A stretch of DNA of 64,000 nucleotides from CP2-2F sp034436355 (GTDB taxonomy: Bacteria; Chloroflexota; Anaerolineae; Aggregatilineales; UBA2796). Under the pieces are notes generated by a model. It was not told where the DNA came from. It did not search any database and worked only from the letters and a program-made list of their open reading frames with translations. The stretch is from NCBI GenBank assembly GCA_034436355.1, contig DAOTVQ010000030.1, forward strand, positions 1 through 64,000. Direction: 5' to 3'. A program made the position numbers and the translations under genes. Below, one piece after another: positions 54,569 to 62,891 of this stretch; the first letter of the stretch is position 1; the number at the start of each line of letters is the position of its first letter.

Positions 54569-54976
54569 CTAGATGAGTGGTAGGTGAGTGAACTTTGCGC
54601 CATCCATCAGCCATGCGGCAAGGGTAGGCTGTGTGGCAGCGTAGCCAACGATGAGATATGGCACATTCCGCCACGCACATTCGGCAAGGTCGGCTGGTGA
54701 AGGTGTGGGTGCGCTGTGCGGATGCGAGTGATAAATGCCGATCAGCTCCATCTGAGCGCGCTGGAAGGCAAAGATCGCGGCAACCATCGCGGCGTGATCC
54801 ATCTCAAAGCGCACCTGCGGCGTTGGCGCAACATTCGGGATCGGTGTGTGGCGCTGGGCGTAAAAGGCTTGCCCGTGCTGGACGCCGCCCAACAGACCGC
54901 AAACTTCCTGTGGTGCGCCGTGCTGCGCCTGATCATACAATGCCTGCTGCAAAGTTAAAGGCAAATGCAGCGCCAT
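54569..54976 (-). CDS. JAMM/MPN metalloprotease (JAB domain)
   Basis: A 135-residue single-domain JAB1/MPN protein with the full zinc site: Glu24 (APQEVCGLLGG), then His83-Ser-His85-Pro and Asp96 (IYHSHPHSAPTPSPADLAEC). Family members remove ubiquitin-like proteins or process sulfur carriers and small peptides. It starts 2 bp after the stop of a gene whose product has a ubiquitin-like N-terminus, which suggests a functional pair. The ATG at 54976 is chosen; a TTG 15 bp upstream would overlap that gene. Confidence 0.85.
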   Translation of the reverse strand: MALHLPLTLQQALYDQAQHGAPQEVCGLLGGVQHGQAFYAQRHTPIPNVAPTPQVRFEMDHAAMVAAIFAFQRAQMELIGIYHSHPHSAPTPSPADLAECAWRNVPYLIVGYAATQPTLAAWLMDGAKFTHLPLI

Positions 54977-54978
54977 GC

Positions 54979-55647
54979 CTAGCCTTGCCAACGGAACTGC
55001 ACCTCAACCTCACCGAAGGTCAGCCAATCGCCGTGATGCAACGGTTGCGCGCCGTTCGGCTCAATGCGGCTGCCATTCACCAACACGCCGCGCTGGCTGT
55101 AGAGATCGCGCACGGTGAACTGCCCATCGCCGTAGATGATCAGGGCATGTGGGCGCGAGACGGTGCGGTTTGGATCGAGCGCGGTCAGGTCGGCATCGAA
55201 CGCTTCAGGCGGATAGCCCAGTGCAGCATCGGCACGCCCGATCAGCGCACGGGTGTGCCGCAGCCGAAAGGTGCGCCCATCGCGTGTGACGAGTGCCACA
55301 TTCAGGTTGAGTGGCTCGCTGCTGCCCTTGCCGCCAAGCCTGCTCAGCACGTTGGCAGGCAGTGCGATGCCGCTGCGCGTGGCGTTCAGATTGACCGCCA
55401 CCAACTGCAAAATGGCATTTTCCTGCACGCCGACTTCAAAAAGACGCACGGCATCGCCCAACGTTTGGCGCTGATAGGTTAGTTCGTAGGTGCAAGGATC
55501 ACCGTCAGAGTCGGTGTTGGGCAGGTTCAACTCGCGCACCAGATCGGCAATCACTTGGCGCGCTGTCAAGTCAAGCGAGAGCTTTAGGCGGATATTTTGT
55601 TTAGCGCCTTCGCGCATGAATTGCACGGTGACATTGGCTGGCAACAT
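54979..55647 (-). CDS. Ubiquitin-like plus FHA domain protein
   Basis: 222 residues. Residues 1-90 show a beta-grasp pattern like YukD/EsaB proteins: VTVQFMREGAKQNIRLKLSLDLTARQVIADLVREL, then YELTYQRQTLGDAVRLFEVGVQENAILQLVAV. The C-terminal FHA domain has the phosphothreonine-binding residues in ALIGR, VSRPHALI and RGVLVNGSRI. It should therefore read a phosphorylated partner. The frame is open to a GTG at 55713, so the start could be earlier. The JAMM gene follows directly. Confidence 0.7.
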   Translation of the reverse strand: MLPANVTVQFMREGAKQNIRLKLSLDLTARQVIADLVRELNLPNTDSDGDPCTYELTYQRQTLGDAVRLFEVGVQENAILQLVAVNLNATRSGIALPANVLSRLGGKGSSEPLNLNVALVTRDGRTFRLRHTRALIGRADAALGYPPEAFDADLTALDPNRTVSRPHALIIYGDGQFTVRDLYSQRGVLVNGSRIEPNGAQPLHHGDWLTFGEVEVQFRWQG

Positions 55648-55908
55648 GGCACACCAATCAGCTAAGCAAAGTTTGTCTAAGTATGCCTGAGGCACACAAT
55701 CTGTGCAATCCACAGAATGTCAACCCTTGTGTTTGTATGAGTTTTTCTGAAAAATTGCTTAAAAAGGCTCTCTTTCAAAAAGTGCTTAACTGCCGTTAAC
55801 AAAACGGCATCGGCTATGTGCCAACCTTAGCCACAAGCTCTGATCGAGTTGCCCTTTTGCGAAATATAAATAGACTCTTCTCTAAAGCAACGAGCCACAG
55901 GATTTACA

Positions 55909-56559
55909 ATGCCAATCGCCATTGACCCAACCCTTTCTGTCTACGAGTTAACTGCGCGTGTCGTGAACAGTGGTATGCTGGTGAACCACCGCCGCACCAT
56001 GTCACTGATCAGCTATGAAATTGAGAACGCCGTGCTGCACGATGGCGCCAAAGCGCGCATTTTCTCAGGCTTTCAGAAGATGAGCTTCTTCCTGCCGCAA
56101 GTGCCGCGCTATAAGCGCCTTGCCGAACGTGCTGAGTCGATCTATGTGTTCGGCGTGCCAGATGTGCTGCTGCCCGAAATTCCGAACGTCACCTATGTGA
56201 TGATCAGCCCGCGTGATCAGTTGGCGAAGGAATGGTTTTTGCTTGCCGATGCCCCTGACTATGCCAGCATTTTGGCGACGGAAGAACTGACCACATGGGA
56301 TCAGCCCGATGATGAACGGACATTCAAGGGCATTTGGTCGTTTGATGAACGCATTGTAAGCATCGTTCAAGAATGGCTGAGCAGCCTTGTGGAGGCACGT
56401 CCGTTGGGCGAGCGCAAGCGCGATCCGAAGGCGCAGCTTCAATACATGCAGCGCGCCACTATGCGGATTGCCAACCGCCTGATCAAATTGGCAGAGCAGC
56501 GCACGCCTAAGGCAGTCCAAACCGCTAAAGAACTGGAACGTGCCTTGCCGCAGGTTTAG
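55909..56559 (+). CDS. DICT-domain protein
   Basis: 216 residues. The DICT sensory domain pattern is visible: SVYELTARVVNSGMLVNHRRTMSLISYEIENAV, ARIFSGFQKMSFFLPQVPRYKRLAERAESIYVFGVPD and VTYVMISPRDQLAKEWFLLAD. In other bacteria DICT domains are attached to kinases, cyclases or regulators and may sense light or ligands with them. Here the domain is alone, with a helical tail (YMQRATMRIANRLIKLAEQR). TATAAA at 55865-55870 may be a -10. Its last 35 bp overlap the convergent glycosyltransferase gene. Confidence 0.75.
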   Translation: MPIAIDPTLSVYELTARVVNSGMLVNHRRTMSLISYEIENAVLHDGAKARIFSGFQKMSFFLPQVPRYKRLAERAESIYVFGVPDVLLPEIPNVTYVMISPRDQLAKEWFLLADAPDYASILATEELTTWDQPDDERTFKGIWSFDERIVSIVQEWLSSLVEARPLGERKRDPKAQLQYMQRATMRIANRLIKLAEQRTPKAVQTAKELERALPQV

Positions 56560-57664
56560 CCGCTTGCCGATACACTGCTAAGGTGCGCTGTGCTGCCGCC
56601 TGCCAAGAGAACTGCCGCGCACGCGCTGCGCCTGCTGCCTGCAAACGCACCCGCAACGCCGAATCGGTGAGCAGGCGCAGCAGCCCTTCCGCAATGGCGC
56701 GATCATTGTGCGGATCGACCAGCAGTGCCGCCTCGCCCGCCACCTCTGCCAAACTGGAGAGGTTCGAGGTGAGGACAGGCACACCGCACGCCATCGCCTC
56801 TAAGAGCGGCAGCCCAAAGCCTTCCCATAGCGAAGGCAAGGCGAATGCCTCTGCACCGCTGTAGAGCGTTGGTAAGTGCGCTTCATCCACATAACCAAGC
56901 CGTTTGGCGCGCACCTGCGGATTTGCCGCCAGATAGGCGCGCACGGCGTCCGCGCCGCTGCCCTCACCGCCTGCCAAAACCAGTGTGTGCGGCACCTGAT
57001 CTTGGATTTGGGCAAAGGCGCGCAGCAGCCCAACCTGATTTTTGCGCTGTTGCAGTGTGCCAACGCACAGCACATAGCGCCCTAGATTGAGTTCGGCGCG
57101 CAGTGCCTCAACCTTTTCCGCCGCCACAGGGTGAAAAATGCTCAAATCCACGCCTTCGGGAATAACGGTTGCCGTCCGCCCTAGATGTTGGCGCACCTCA
57201 TCCGCAGCATTCTGTGAAACGGCGATCAGGTGGTGAGCGCGCTTGCCCGCCGCTAAGGCATCGGCAAGGTAACGGCGCTCTTTCACGGTTTGCTCTGGTG
57301 GCAGGCTCAGCGCGGCAAGGTCGTGAATGGTGACCACCGACGGCACAGGGCAGTAACCTGCCATCAACGGCGCGGGAAAATGAAAGGCGCCCAGCCGATC
57401 AATGTGCATTGCCGCGCCCATGCCCAAGCGCAGCCAACCGCGTGCTATCGGCGCCACCCGCCAGCGCAGCCAGCGGCTAGGCAGCAGGGTTGCCAACGTC
57501 GCGTTATTGGGCTTGGGCGGATAGGTAAAATAGAGGTGCAACTGCACATTTTCCGCCTCAGCTTGTGCGGCAAGCGCCTTAAGCAAGCTGAACAGGTAAC
57601 GTTTAACGCCGCTGAGTTGTTTGGCTGCCGCCAAGCCACTGGCGTCTATGCCAACGCGCAGCAT
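56525..57664 (-). CDS. GT4-family glycosyltransferase
   Basis: 379 residues, GT-B fold. The N-terminus is MLRVGIDASGLAAAKQLSGVKRYLFSLLKAL. Acceptor-domain landmarks are VTIHDLAAL and HHLIAVSQNAADEVRQHLG. The donor domain has YVLCVGTLQQRKNQVGLLRAFAQI, the E-x7-E region FALPSLWEGFGLPLLEAMACGVPVLTSNLSSLAEVAG and ALLVDPHN. It transfers a sugar from a nucleotide sugar; neither donor nor acceptor can be named. It starts immediately after the preceding gene's stop. Confidence 0.88.
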   Translation of the reverse strand: MLRVGIDASGLAAAKQLSGVKRYLFSLLKALAAQAEAENVQLHLYFTYPPKPNNATLATLLPSRWLRWRVAPIARGWLRLGMGAAMHIDRLGAFHFPAPLMAGYCPVPSVVTIHDLAALSLPPEQTVKERRYLADALAAGKRAHHLIAVSQNAADEVRQHLGRTATVIPEGVDLSIFHPVAAEKVEALRAELNLGRYVLCVGTLQQRKNQVGLLRAFAQIQDQVPHTLVLAGGEGSGADAVRAYLAANPQVRAKRLGYVDEAHLPTLYSGAEAFALPSLWEGFGLPLLEAMACGVPVLTSNLSSLAEVAGEAALLVDPHNDRAIAEGLLRLLTDSALRVRLQAAGAARARQFSWQAAAQRTLAVYRQAAKPAARHVPVL

Positions 57665-58432
57665 CTAGCCGCCTTGCACCAATTGCCGCGCACGGCGGAT
57701 GGCTTCCTCATGCACCACGCTTGCCATCGCCGTGCGGTAGGCGGCACTGCCTTTGTAGTTGCTCAGTGTGCTGCTAATGCCTTCATAGTAACGCATGGGC
57801 TGTGGCGCAACGCCTACCAAAATAGAATAAGCGCCCGGATCGGGCTGTGTGCTGGAAGCGAAACCAACCGCGCCAACAATCGCTGCATCAGCGGGCGTGC
57901 GCGCCACTTTGAAAGCGGCAAAGCGCCACTGAACCGCGTAGCCCTGCACGATAACGCCTAGCACTGCCAATTGGCGGCGTTCTTCAAGGCTCAGCGTATA
58001 CCACTTTGGAATATCTATGGCGGTGTTCTCGTCATGTTCAACGGTGATGAGGCGCGCCGCAATGCCGTGTAGCATGGCGAGGATTAGCGAATCGGGGCGG
58101 CACTCCATCAGCACATCGCCGACGGTCAGCGTGTTTTGCAGCGTCAGCGGCACTTCGGCAGCAATCACAGCCGCAACATCAGGGTGGATGGCGCTGGCAG
58201 TGGCAAGTGTGGCAGCGCTGCCCACTTCGAGGCGTTCCTCGTTTAACTGCCAATGGCTCGGTGCAAGCTCAGCAAGGTCTATGACGGCAAATAAATCACG
58301 CCGTACTGCAAGGGGTAGGCGCATGAGATAAGCGCCGCCGCCATAGAGCGGGTAGGCGTGACGCTCTTGCAGGCGTGCGCGTGCCTCGTGTGCCGAAAGG
58401 GGACGGTAGAGCGTGTGCAGATGATGTAACAT
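57665..58432 (-). CDS. Xanthine dehydrogenase-type FAD-binding subunit-like protein
   Basis: 255 residues resembling the medium (FAD) subunit of molybdenum hydroxylases: YRPLSAHEARARLQERHAYPLYGGGAYLM, AVIDLAELAPSHWQLNEERLEVGSAATLATASAIHPDVA, and a C-terminal CoxM-like domain (RFAAFKVARTPADAAIVGAVGFASS). The usual FAD motif with GGN after RNxATxGG reads NTLTVGDVLMECRPDS, so FAD binding may be weak or lost. No molybdopterin or 2Fe-2S subunit is encoded nearby. GGAGAAAC precedes the ATG at 58432. Confidence 0.6.
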   Translation of the reverse strand: MLHHLHTLYRPLSAHEARARLQERHAYPLYGGGAYLMRLPLAVRRDLFAVIDLAELAPSHWQLNEERLEVGSAATLATASAIHPDVAAVIAAEVPLTLQNTLTVGDVLMECRPDSLILAMLHGIAARLITVEHDENTAIDIPKWYTLSLEERRQLAVLGVIVQGYAVQWRFAAFKVARTPADAAIVGAVGFASSTQPDPGAYSILVGVAPQPMRYYEGISSTLSNYKGSAAYRTAMASVVHEEAIRRARQLVQGG

Positions 58433-58559
58433 GGCTGTGTTTCTCCAGAACGCTTTGCCCAGATTGTAGCGCATGAGCCGACTTCAGCGCGACTCGGCTT
58501 GCCCAAGCGCGCACTTTGCGCTACAAAAGGCGTCTGTCTCTGTACATTTAGGATTAACC

Positions 58560-60425
58560 ATGACCTACGCATCTCTTGACTGGCGTGCTGCCGTGCATCA
58601 TGATGGCTCGGCGCTTTACGTCTCCAACCCACTGCCCAATTATGGTGAGCGCGTCCAGATCACGCTGCGCTTGCCACTTGAGTCGCCAGTGACAGGCGCC
58701 GCCTTACGCAGCGCACCTGATGGTGAACAGCATTTCAGCCTGATGCAAGAGGCATACCGTGATGGCGTCTGCCGCTACCTTGTGGCAGAACTGCTCATCA
58801 CCATGCCGATGAATGGCTATCGCTTTCGCCTGCTGACCGATGACGGCATCTGGCACTATAATCAACACGGCATTCAGCGCAGCGAGCCGCTTGATCACTT
58901 TGATTTCAAGCTGCTGGCGAATTTTGCCGCGCCTGCTTGGCTGCGCGATGCTGTATTCTATCAAATTTTCCCTGACCGCTTTTACAATGGCGATCCCTCT
59001 AACGATGTGCCGCCGGGCGCTTGGTCAGTCGGCAGCTTCACGGTGCAGCGGCGCAGCTGGGGCGAGCCTGTCATGACGTGGAAAGAGTCGGGCAACCTCG
59101 ACTTTTTCGGCGGTGATCTGGTCGGCATTGCACAGAAGCTGGACTACCTGACGACGCTTGGCGTCAGCGCGCTGTATCTCAACCCGATCTTTGCGGCGCG
59201 CAGCAACCACCGCTATGATGTGACAGACTTCTACAACATCGATCCCTATTTGGGCGGTAACCTGGCGCTCGCTAATTTGCGCGCCGCCCTAGATGCAGTG
59301 AACATGCGGATGATCCTCGACGTAACGCTCAACCACTGCGGTTGGTTCAACCGCTGGTTCACAGAGGCGCAGGCGGATGCAAACGCGCCTAGCGCAGAGT
59401 TCTTCACCTTTTACGAGCATCCCGAACGCTATGAGATGTGGCTGGGCGTGCCAAGCCTGCCTAAGCTGAACTATCACAGCACGCGCCTGCGCGAGATCAT
59501 GTATCGGGCGCAGGATTCGGTGCTGCGGCGCTGGCTACAGCCGCCTTACCGCATTGATGGCTGGCGGCTGGACGTGGCGAACATGCAGGGCAGGCAGGGC
59601 GCACAGCAGCTTGGGCATGAGATCGGGCGTGAGATCAGGGCAGCCGTCAAGGGTGATGGGCGTGATCGCTACTTGATGGGCGAGAATTTTTTTGATGGCA
59701 CGCCGCACCTGCAAGGCGACGAATTGGATGCCGTGATGAACTATCAGGGCTTCACCATGCCGCTGTGGCGCTGGCTAGGCGCCTACGATCACGGCGCAGG
59801 GCATTATCCACTGACCAGCAGCCAGCCGATTAGTGCCGAGACGCTTGCCGCACAATGGGCAACCTTCCGCGCTGCTGTGCCGTTTGCCATTGCCCGCCAG
59901 CAATATAATCAACTGGATAGCCATGATACGCGCCGCTTTTTGAGTATCGTGCATGGCGATAAGGCACTTGCTAAACTTGGTGCAGTGCTGATGTTCACCT
60001 ATTTGGGCGTGCCAAGCATCTACTACGGCAACGAAATCGGTTTGCTGGGCGAAAATGATCCTGACAATCGGCGCTGCATGATCTGGGATGAGTCAGGTTG
60101 GGATCACGACCTGTTGACGCACTATAAACGGCTGATCGCGCTGCGGCGGAACGCTCCCGCGCTGTGTGACGGCGGTTTGCAGCACCTCTACGCCGATGCA
60201 GACCTGATCGCCTATCAGCGGCAAAGCGCAACACAGCGCCTGATCGTGATCGGCAGCCGCGCTATGCGTGCATCGATCAGCTTGCCTGTCTGGCACGGCG
60301 GCGTGGCTGACGGCGCACGGTTCACCGATCTGCTGAACGGCGGCGAATACAGTGTGCAAAGCGGCGCGCTCCACCTGACCAACCTGAGCGCAGGTGCAGC
60401 GCTCATCTTAGAAGAAGCGCGCTAA
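58560..60425 (+). CDS. GH13 alpha-amylase family enzyme (neopullulanase/cyclomaltodextrinase-like)
   Basis: 621 residues. An N-terminal beta domain (about 115 residues, CBM34-like) precedes the catalytic barrel: DAVFYQIFPDRFYNGDP, DVTLNH (region I), GWRLDVANM with nucleophile Asp338 (II), LMGENFFDG with acid/base Glu375 (III) and NQLDSHDTRR with Asp456 (IV). It hydrolyses alpha-1,4 (and perhaps alpha-1,6) bonds of maltodextrins. No signal peptide is seen, so it acts inside the cell. AGGA lies 8 nt before the ATG at 58560. Its end overlaps the convergent glycosyltransferase by 4 bp. Confidence 0.9.
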   Translation: MTYASLDWRAAVHHDGSALYVSNPLPNYGERVQITLRLPLESPVTGAALRSAPDGEQHFSLMQEAYRDGVCRYLVAELLITMPMNGYRFRLLTDDGIWHYNQHGIQRSEPLDHFDFKLLANFAAPAWLRDAVFYQIFPDRFYNGDPSNDVPPGAWSVGSFTVQRRSWGEPVMTWKESGNLDFFGGDLVGIAQKLDYLTTLGVSALYLNPIFAARSNHRYDVTDFYNIDPYLGGNLALANLRAALDAVNMRMILDVTLNHCGWFNRWFTEAQADANAPSAEFFTFYEHPERYEMWLGVPSLPKLNYHSTRLREIMYRAQDSVLRRWLQPPYRIDGWRLDVANMQGRQGAQQLGHEIGREIRAAVKGDGRDRYLMGENFFDGTPHLQGDELDAVMNYQGFTMPLWRWLGAYDHGAGHYPLTSSQPISAETLAAQWATFRAAVPFAIARQQYNQLDSHDTRRFLSIVHGDKALAKLGAVLMFTYLGVPSIYYGNEIGLLGENDPDNRRCMIWDESGWDHDLLTHYKRLIALRRNAPALCDGGLQHLYADADLIAYQRQSATQRLIVIGSRAMRASISLPVWHGGVADGARFTDLLNGGEYSVQSGALHLTNLSAGAALILEEAR

Positions 60426-61702
60426 GAGATACCTGTTTGGCGGATCGGCAGTGCTAAGCGGCTGAATTCGTTCAGCAGCCGATCCGCAATATGCGCCCAA
60501 GCATAGTCAGCCGCATCGCGTGCAGCGTTGGCGCCAAGTGCGGCGCGTTGGTCAGGTTGGCAGAGCAACGTGCAGATTTTCTCGGCAAGCGCTTGCGGTT
60601 CACGCACCGGCACATGGTAGCCATTCACACCGTCGCGCACCAAGAATGCCAAACCGCCCACCTCAGAGGCGATGACGGGCGTGCCGCACGCCATTGCCTC
60701 CAACGCCACCATCCCAAATGACTCATAGTCGGAGGGCATGATGAGCGCTTCAGAGGCAGCATAGTAGTAGTTCAGCGCCGCCTGATCCTTCGCGCCTAAG
60801 AACAGTACGACATCATCCAGCCCAAGCTGAGCGCGCAACGCTTTTAGGCGATCCATCTCAGCATTCTCGCCTTGCTCGGCGTCAGGGTCGCCGCCGATGA
60901 TGCTCAGGCTGAGCTGCCCTAAGAGGTGCGGTTGCTGCCCTTTCAGGTAGGCAAGCGCCTGTAAGATGGTATCCACACCTTTTAGCGGCTCAATACGCCC
61001 TACAAAGAGCAGCAGTTTTTGTTCAGGTGGCACGCCAAGCGCTGCCTTTGCCACTACGCTTGGAATAGGGCGAAACTGCGCCAAATTGACGCCGGGCGGC
61101 ACGACCGCAATCCGAGTGCGCGGCGCACGGTAAAGCCACAACATCTGAGCGCGTTCGGCAGGCGTAGCGGCGATCAGGCGGTCTGCCCAAGACATAATGT
61201 CCGCCTCGTTGAATGAGCGTAGATCAGCAGGACGAATGCTGCTCTCGCCCGCCGCGTGTGCAATGCGGTCTTTCATCACGCCAAGCGTGTGAAACATCTG
61301 CGCGACAGGCACCCGCCACAAGGCGCGCAGCGTATGCGCCACCACACCACTTAGCCAATAGTGGCTGTAGATCAGGTCGTAGCGCAAGTTGTTTTCTTCG
61401 GCAAAGCGCAGCACATTGGCGGTGAATTCAGGTAAGTGCGGATAGACCTGATCAGGGTCAAGCGGCACTTCGCCACCAGCCGGCAGGTGAATCACCCGCG
61501 CATTTTCGCCCAACATCTCGTTGATGTGTGGCACGCACGGATTTTGGCTGCGCGTGAAGACATCCACCTTGATGCCGCGTTTGCCTAGCTCGCGGCTCAG
61601 CTCACGGATGTAAACGTTCATGCCGCCCGTTTTTTTGCCGCCAAGCGTTGCCAGCGGGCAAGTATGCACGCTCAGGATAGCGATGCGTGTGATGTTCAGC
61701 AT
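60422..61702 (-). CDS. GT4 glycosyltransferase, sucrose-phosphate synthase/MshA-like
   Basis: 426 residues, GT-B fold. The N-terminal GGKKTGGMNVYIRELSRELGKRGIKVDVFTR is the donor/acceptor loop seen in MshA and sucrose-phosphate synthases. It continues with YDLIYSHYWLSG, VAQMFHTLGVMKD, VVPPGVNLAQFRPI, LLFVGRIEPLKGVDTILQAL and the E-x7-E motif LIMPSDYESFGMVALEAMACGTPVIASEVGGLAFLV. The product may be a sucrose-, inositol- or lipid-linked glycoside. It follows the CelD-like acyltransferase gene after 8 bp. Confidence 0.88.
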   Translation of the reverse strand: MLNITRIAILSVHTCPLATLGGKKTGGMNVYIRELSRELGKRGIKVDVFTRSQNPCVPHINEMLGENARVIHLPAGGEVPLDPDQVYPHLPEFTANVLRFAEENNLRYDLIYSHYWLSGVVAHTLRALWRVPVAQMFHTLGVMKDRIAHAAGESSIRPADLRSFNEADIMSWADRLIAATPAERAQMLWLYRAPRTRIAVVPPGVNLAQFRPIPSVVAKAALGVPPEQKLLLFVGRIEPLKGVDTILQALAYLKGQQPHLLGQLSLSIIGGDPDAEQGENAEMDRLKALRAQLGLDDVVLFLGAKDQAALNYYYAASEALIMPSDYESFGMVALEAMACGTPVIASEVGGLAFLVRDGVNGYHVPVREPQALAEKICTLLCQPDQRAALGANAARDAADYAWAHIADRLLNEFSRLALPIRQTGIS

Positions 61703-61710
61703 AGGATTCC

Positions 61711-62742
61711 TTACTGGCTGGCAGCCAAGCGCGCTTGTATCTCGATCACAGGGCGATCCTGACCCCCCATGCGGTATTTGTATTCTTCGTTGCCGCGCAA
61801 AAAGTCAAACTCGCGCCGCCGTTGGTCAATCGCGTGCTTGATCAGGTGCAGCAGCAGCACAATGCCACCGCTGAGGTGCGCGTAGCCCTCAGGCTGCAAC
61901 CCAGAGTTGTAGACCAAAATGCGGTTGTCGTAGTCAAAGTTCAAATAGCTGGCAATGGGCGTGCCGTTTGCCGTCAGGAAGGCGAGTTGCAGCCAGCCGC
62001 AATTCGCCATGCGCGGCATGACGAGCTTGAAGAAGGTGCGGTGCTGCTCATTTTCCAGAAAGGCAGCCTTGCTGGGATGGCTGGCAGCCATGAGCCTTAG
62101 GAACGTCTCCAGCGCCGTTTCAAGATCGTCCGTCGCGCCGATGATATGCCATGCCACATTATCCTCGCCATTCTCGGTGCGGCGCAGCTTGCGGCGTGCT
62201 TCGTGGCGGTGCTTCTTATCAAGGCTTTCCAGATAGCCTTCAAAGGTTTCAGGCAAAGTGATGACAGGGCAGACTTCTTGTGGGCGCAGATTGACTTGGA
62301 AACCAACGGTTTCAAGGGCGGCGGGCAAATCTACAAGGGTGGGCGATTGCCCATGCACGTTACACAGGTTAATCCGTGAAAAGGCGTCGCTGTGCGCCTT
62401 CAAATAGGCAGCGATGCCACTACAGAAGGCAGCGCGCTGAGCATGTGGCGCGATCACGTCCAGATAGTCGGTCACGTCCACGCAGCCGATTGGGCGCAGC
62501 ACGCGCTCGGCGGGATCACTTAAATCTATGAACCATGGCGCAATGCCGCGCAGCACGCCGTTTTCGTCACGAGCAACCAACACATACAGTTCACCGTGTT
62601 GATAAGCACGCCACCACGCATCCTGCCATTCCCACGTCAGGAAAACCTCATTGATGCTATTGTGCGCCAAGAGCGCGTTCCATTCAGCGCGGATGGCGGC
62701 GAGTTGTTCTAAAGTGGTCAGCCGATCAAAGGTAAGTGGCAA
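61711..62742 (-). CDS. CelD/BcsL-like GNAT acyltransferase
   Basis: 343 residues with the Acetyltransf_6 pattern: FDRLTTLEQLAAIRAEWNALLAHNSINEVFLTWEWQDAWWRAY, SLDKKHRHEARRKLRRTE, LQLAFLTANGTPIASYLNFDYDNRILVYNSGLQPEGYAHLSGGIVLLLHLIKHAI and the terminal REFDFLRGNEEYKYRMG. Relatives modify polysaccharides or peptidoglycan precursors. The start is TTG: GGGAG lies 8 nt before the TTG at 62742, making it better supported than the TTG at 62757. It is probably co-transcribed with the GT4 gene downstream. Confidence 0.82.
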   Translation of the reverse strand: MPLTFDRLTTLEQLAAIRAEWNALLAHNSINEVFLTWEWQDAWWRAYQHGELYVLVARDENGVLRGIAPWFIDLSDPAERVLRPIGCVDVTDYLDVIAPHAQRAAFCSGIAAYLKAHSDAFSRINLCNVHGQSPTLVDLPAALETVGFQVNLRPQEVCPVITLPETFEGYLESLDKKHRHEARRKLRRTENGEDNVAWHIIGATDDLETALETFLRLMAASHPSKAAFLENEQHRTFFKLVMPRMANCGWLQLAFLTANGTPIASYLNFDYDNRILVYNSGLQPEGYAHLSGGIVLLLHLIKHAIDQRRREFDFLRGNEEYKYRMGGQDRPVIEIQARLAASQ

Positions 62743-62891
62743 TGGTTGTTCTCCCAATGGTGCATATAGGATTGATCATACCTACTAGAGTGCAGTTTTG
62801 CCCACTTTTATTACTTTTCGGCGTTTTACCCTACGCTTGCCCTACACATCTCTCGCCGGAGCAGCTATCTGTGGTATCATTGGCTGCCATG

